Positions 62,501 through 64,000 of a stretch of 64,000 nucleotides of DNA are shown piece by piece (within the stretch, counting starts at the first letter, position 1; the number at the start of each line of letters is the position of its first letter). Under the pieces are notes generated by a model, which was not told the origin of the DNA, did no database searches, and was given only the letters and a program-made list of their open reading frames with translations. The stretch is from Hydractinia symbiolongicarpus (taxonomy: Eukaryota > Cnidaria > Hydrozoa > Anthoathecata > Hydractiniidae). The DNA lies in contig NC_079879.1 in the NCBI RefSeq assembly GCF_029227915.1, positions 6,884,001 through 6,948,000 on the forward strand. The letters run 5' to 3'. A program made the position numbers and the translations under genes.

Positions 62501-64000
62501 TTTTTCATACATTTTTACATTAAAGGGGTTTCAACACGGGTGTTGGTTTTAACTTTTTAGTGACTTACACGAAAGTTGAAATAATGGCGGTGGAAAAGTT
62601 TATTGAATCGTTTCGTAGCCCCTTTAACTAAATAATAATGTTGAAATCCTTATATAAAATTCAAAATTATACAGAAAATTTGAACCCACTACAAACTTTT
62701 GATATTTTCTGTATCCAAACCTCCTTTTGAAAATAAGAGATGGAATGATAGAGAAGAAAATAAAAAACTTTTTACTACAGTGAACACCACTGTGTAGCTG
62801 TTTTCCTTGAAGCTGTATCAACTTAAAATCTTTAGCAAACTTATTCTCATGAACACAGGTACAATACGAGAAAAGTTTATTCTTTTAAAATTATTCTTTA
62901 GGCGCTGTAATCGACAAATGTGGAAACTGCACGGGCGGAACCACTGGGTTATCCTACAACTTCATGAAAGATTGTGCTGGTACGTGCGGCCAATCAGATT
63001 TCGGGGAATGTAACATCTGCCAAATGAAAGGGGGGAAATCAAAGAGAAACTTCAAAGATTGCCATGGCACTTGTTTTGGGCGTGCCAAAATTGATAAATG
63101 CGGTGTTTGTTCAGGAGGTTTGACAGGAAAGGGAAGATACGATTTACTCGACGTATGTGGCGTGTGCAATGGTGACGACTCCACTTGCAAAGGATGTGAT
63201 GACGTTCCAAATAGCGGGAAAAAGATTGACTTGTGTGGTTATTGTTTGAGTCCTAGTGATCCCATCTTTGATCAGTCATGCGTGAAAGTTGTAAAAGTGG
63301 TTCCTAAGTCCGCGACAACAAGTGGTGGTGAAGAGCTCACAGTCCATGGAGCTGGCTTTTATGATAATAATATATACTGTTTATTGGTGGACTCAACGCA
63401 TGACTATGATACGCTGTTTGTTGCAGGTATGGTAGCTTCTTAAGTTTTTCTATTTTTACAGTTTTTGCGTGTTATTTACCTTAAGGGTACTAAATTTTGC
63501 GAGAATTAAATTTCGTATATTGAAAAGATTTTTCTTGGGAACTAATTTTTGCGATTGCGTGACTTGCAAAAAATATTTTTGCTTTTTAATAAAACTTGAG
63601 AAAGTCGTTGGGTTTTTAAAACATTATTATCCTTAACAAAAATGACCTTTCTACTATAAATGGCCTAAGTATTTAGTATATGTAATAGTATAATTTTCCG
63701 AAATTGTGTCTTTTCACGGAAATTTATTTTCTCAAACTATGTGTCAAGAATTATTTCGTGGACATTACATTTCGCGGTATAAGACCCTGTTTCCAGTTGC
63801 TATTTTATCCTGTTTATCTTTCACATTAGCGCAAAAAAATTTTAGCAGTATAATGTATTATAAGGGAGATTGGACAGATTAAGAGAAATGAAAGAGTTAA
63901 ATACAGGAGTGTTATAATTATTTATTCAGGTAGCAGAATGAAAACCCAATTTATGATTCAAACTCTCCAAATGTCTCCGGGTACCTACAATTTGGAGTGT
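38571..64000 (+). CDS. Very large extracellular protein with Cys-rich CGxCxGG repeats and IPT/TIG domain, partial
   Basis: Exons: 38571-38637, 39527-39766, 47720-47772, 47856-47981, 48250-48402, 49440-49841, 50758-50862, 51031-51150, 52886-52990, 53708-53825, 54344-54558, 54720-54869, 56769-56933, 57520-57654 (3' end uncertain), 57908-58063, 59174-59257 (tentative), 59536-60898, 61231-61413, 62902-63426, 63930-edge. All junctions keep phase, giving about 1,512 codons before the edge. Exon 1 encodes a signal peptide (MRNCKSIFLLLFYYISATVS). The next 14 exons have regularly spaced cysteines and no recognised domain. The 1,363-base exon starts with a Cys-rich module (KCSERCPAGFKYCLSERTCF) and continues as a beta-rich region with a cadherin-like VAVLPINDSPDYD. 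Next come CGICGGNGKRC, CGVCSGG and CGVCNGDDSTC repeats, then the start of an IPT/TIG fold (VVPKSATTSGGEELTVHGAG). Probably an adhesion or receptor-type ectodomain; the family is not identified. Confidence 0.82.
40317..40556 (+). repeat. 122-bp tandem duplication with coding-like content
   Basis: Two copies (40317-40438 and 40439-40556) contain GAAGAACTCATTGGCTTACC and encode EELIGLPPTNKSKYKELQNF, then AAVV-N/D-GRKRK. Because 122 is not a multiple of three, the copies are in different frames. After the second copy the same frame continues NYAETFLRMTDF and stops. It lies in the large second intron. It may be a relic of a gene or element; no family recognised. Confidence 0.55.
41229..42287 (-). 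CDS. Class A (rhodopsin-family) G protein-coupled receptor, MECA-like
   Basis: Seven-helix receptor of 352 residues in one coding exon. ATG at 42287 is chosen; an acceptor-like TCTCTTTCAG lies five bases upstream, so a 5' UTR intron is likely. Helix 1 has VVGNLLVC (N1.50), helix 2 NLAVTDLVVG (D2.50), helix 3 ends CVDRYIAI (DRY), helix 4 has AIWVT (W4.50), helix 6 has FFICYTP (W of CWxP replaced by Y) and helix 7 NSAVNPFVC (NPxxY with C for Y). There is no cysteine at the usual start of helix 3, loop 2 is very short, helix 5 lacks its proline, and loop 3 holds CPKCHC. These are features of the melanocortin/cannabinoid/S1P/adenosine (MECA) group. The ligand is unknown. The C-tail is acidic (NEEEEDN). 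It lies antisense within the second intron (39767-47719) of the large extracellular-protein gene. Confidence 0.9.
   Translation of the reverse strand: MIETPCSHIWAPTWLSLSTAVLSAILLIFTVVGNLLVCFAVYKDPHKRLRTPFMFILVNLAVTDLVVGVITLPLIVATHSLEALGTKKNEHVIITRMTYFISCTASILNLTAFCVDRYIAINWPIKYRRLLNTRVCLMIFVAIWVTAIIISCLYLVAGFINFLFIFAQVSFFFAIVICGVTFRLLRKLVIYSRERKTITNRSKSTRKADKKVTKLFLVMLFMFFICYTPAIIMMYTLKFCPKCHCTFRHVLRDLQFLFIVSNSAVNPFVCTIRLKPFRQALTTIFSKVKKKDIPGVLPAISLRPLQKQGTAQFSVVMPKHEDIEPILSKQNEEEEDNHCNGKNGLTNGVNND
42898..43035. mobile_element. Small MITE with GTTCCAAATAAGTGCCCCC ends
   Basis: TTGTTCC-AAATAAGTGCCCCC at the left is mirrored by GGGCGCTTGTTCCG at the right, with internal inverted copies AAGTGCCCCCT and AGGGGCGGTTATTC. 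The GGGCGCTT-TT pattern recalls the pogo-type terminal repeats near 14690 and 51860. Confidence 0.45.
43147..44375. mobile_element. Foldback-type element with subrepeat-rich inverted arms
   Basis: The left end GAGTGGCCCCCAACTGC and right end GTTGTGGGCCACTG are inverted and flanked by TA at 43145-43146 and 44376-44377. Each arm (about 43165-43370 and 44015-44340) is built of roughly 21-bp units such as ACGAACATTTTTGACAAAAG (left) and the complement on the right. The unit repeats make a spurious 131-codon ORF at 43880-44275. The internal part (43380-44010) has no recognised gene. Confidence 0.7.
44938..45003. repeat. 17-bp tandem repeat, about four copies
   Basis: CCGGTAATAACAGAAGA is repeated with a 17-bp period. 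It is intronic, with no apparent function. Confidence 0.85.
45010..47719 (+). other. Remainder of the large second intron, no recognised gene
   Basis: AT-rich intronic sequence between the foldback element and the third exon. No ORF with recognisable content and no RNA gene was seen. Confidence 0.45.
51855..51930. repeat. Pogo-type terminal-repeat remnant
   Basis: GCCCCTGGACGCTTATTG, GGGCGCTTATTAAAATATTT and GAGGGGCGCTTAATCG are clustered in an intron. They resemble the end of the pogo-like element at 14640-14700. Confidence 0.4.
53027..53200 (+). mobile_element. Miniature Helitron, copy A
   Basis: 174 bp. The 5' end TCTCTATAATAATAG follows a host A. Near the 3' end CCCGTGG-ATTTTT-CCACGGG forms a perfect hairpin (53170-53189), then CTAACGACTAG, then a host T. 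TC start, hairpin about 11 bases before CTAG, and A/T insertion site match Helitron hallmarks. Non-coding. Confidence 0.8.
56088..56261 (+). mobile_element. Miniature Helitron, copy B (first of a head-to-tail dimer)
   Basis: Starts TCTCTTTAATAATGGCC after a host A; the terminal hairpin CCCGTGG/CCATGGG has one changed base; ends CTAACAACTAG. Copy C begins at the next base. Confidence 0.75.
56262..56414 (+). mobile_element. Miniature Helitron, copy C (second of the dimer, hairpin deleted)
   Basis: Starts TGTCTTTAATAATAGCCG directly at the end of copy B and ends GACTAACGACTAG before T. The CCCGTGG/CCACGGG hairpin is lost by deletion. Confidence 0.7.
58145..59173. repeat. Intron filled with TTATAACGCG palindromes and a 53-bp tandem array
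   Basis: Many copies of the self-complementary GCGTTATAACGC or GTTATAACGCGTTATAA cluster at 58150-58470 and 59055-59180, flanking the tandem array. Probably an unclassified non-autonomous element. The next exon's acceptor (TTTTAACAG, 59165-59173) is formed by this repeat-type sequence. Confidence 0.55.
58504..58706. repeat. 53-bp tandem repeat, about 3.8 copies
   Basis: The unit contains TTTTCGCTTTCTACGATCCT, then GTTTTCATGATTTTTAAACA and ATCTACGG. Copies differ by a few bases. It lies within an intron of the large gene. Confidence 0.85.
61447..61786 (-). mobile_element. Miniature Helitrons, tandem group of about three copies
   Basis: Minus-strand orientation. The terminal CTAG is at 61447-61450. 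CCGTGG/CCACGG-type hairpins recur near 61457-61477, 61549-61566 and 61670-61689, and AATAGCCG-type 5' parts near 61640-61665 and 61765-61786. The outer 5' end reads TCTGTTTAGTAATAGCCG after a host A. Internal units are partly deleted. Confidence 0.65.
62142..62255 (-). mobile_element. Miniature Helitron, copy E
   Basis: On the minus strand it starts TCTATATTATAATACCCG after A and ends with a GTGGATTTTTCCAC hairpin, then AGACTAACGACTAG and T. The centre holds a (GGAC)n run. Both ends are intact. Confidence 0.75.

Larger units (their letters stand above)
61231..64000 (+). other. Cys-rich repeat and IPT/TIG segment of the large protein
   Basis: Domain view of the last three exons. 61231-61413 and 62902-63270 hold repeats of about 20-45 residues built on D-x-CG-x-C-x-G-G (QCGICGGNGKRC, KCGNCTGGTTG, KCGVCSGGLTG, VCGVCNGDDSTC, LCGYCLSP), interleaved with DCAGTCGQ and DCHGTCFG. 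Paired cysteines in this spacing suggest disulfide-bonded rods. From about 63283 an IPT/TIG immunoglobulin-like fold starts and continues in the exon at 63930. The two intron stretches between these exons carry miniature Helitrons. Confidence 0.7.

Noticed and set aside
1-64000. tRNA and rRNA genes
   Set aside because: No convincing tRNA B-box with cloverleaf or rRNA-like block was noticed by eye on either strand; a tRNAscan-type run would be needed to exclude them.

Overview
This is an AT-rich animal nuclear window with split genes, consensus GT/AG introns and many transposon relics. The mix (attractin-type gene, SLC46-type carrier, a MECA-like GPCR, a large extracellular protein with CGxCxGG repeats, plus pogo, Helitron, Helentron and zinc-finger-containing LINE relics) suggests a cnidarian, probably a medusozoan. 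That assignment is inference; no species marker is visible.

Layout. 1-14.0 kb: the 5' part of an attractin-like gene on the minus strand. Thirteen exons keep reading frame through every junction and encode a signal peptide, EGF, CUB, EGF, kelch and PSI-type segments; the gene runs off the left edge. Its introns hold a broken LINE and four copies of a short dispersed repeat. 14.1-26.6 kb: intergenic, dominated by mobile-element debris (two pogo/Tigger-type relics, a pogo MITE, two other MITEs, a second LINE fragment), a HIRAN-like relic, a coiled-coil relic and a near-perfect 29-bp hairpin. It ends in an array of about 19 hairpins whose core is constant while the outer arms vary in sequence and stay complementary. 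27.1-30.3 kb: a complete six-exon SLC46-like major facilitator gene, plus strand. 31.3-35.8 kb: a Helentron-like helicase/endonuclease relic (minus), unrecognised broken ORFs (plus), a 129-bp tandem array and a hammerhead-like motif. 38.6-64.0 kb: a plus-strand gene with at least 20 exons for a very large secreted or membrane-anchored extracellular protein, continuing past the right edge. A single-coding-exon GPCR lies antisense in its second intron. Several introns carry miniature Helitrons, a pogo MITE and tandem repeats.

Three of the four intact genes encode proteins of the cell surface (attractin-like, SLC46-like, GPCR), and the fourth is extracellular. Nothing shows that they work in one pathway. 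The most unusual sequence is the covarying hairpin array at 25.8-26.5 kb. Next in interest are the hammerhead-like motif, the miniature Helitron family with a head-to-tail dimer, and the large gene itself. All exon calls come from reading splice consensus, phase and translated similarity by eye; no alignment or database search was run.
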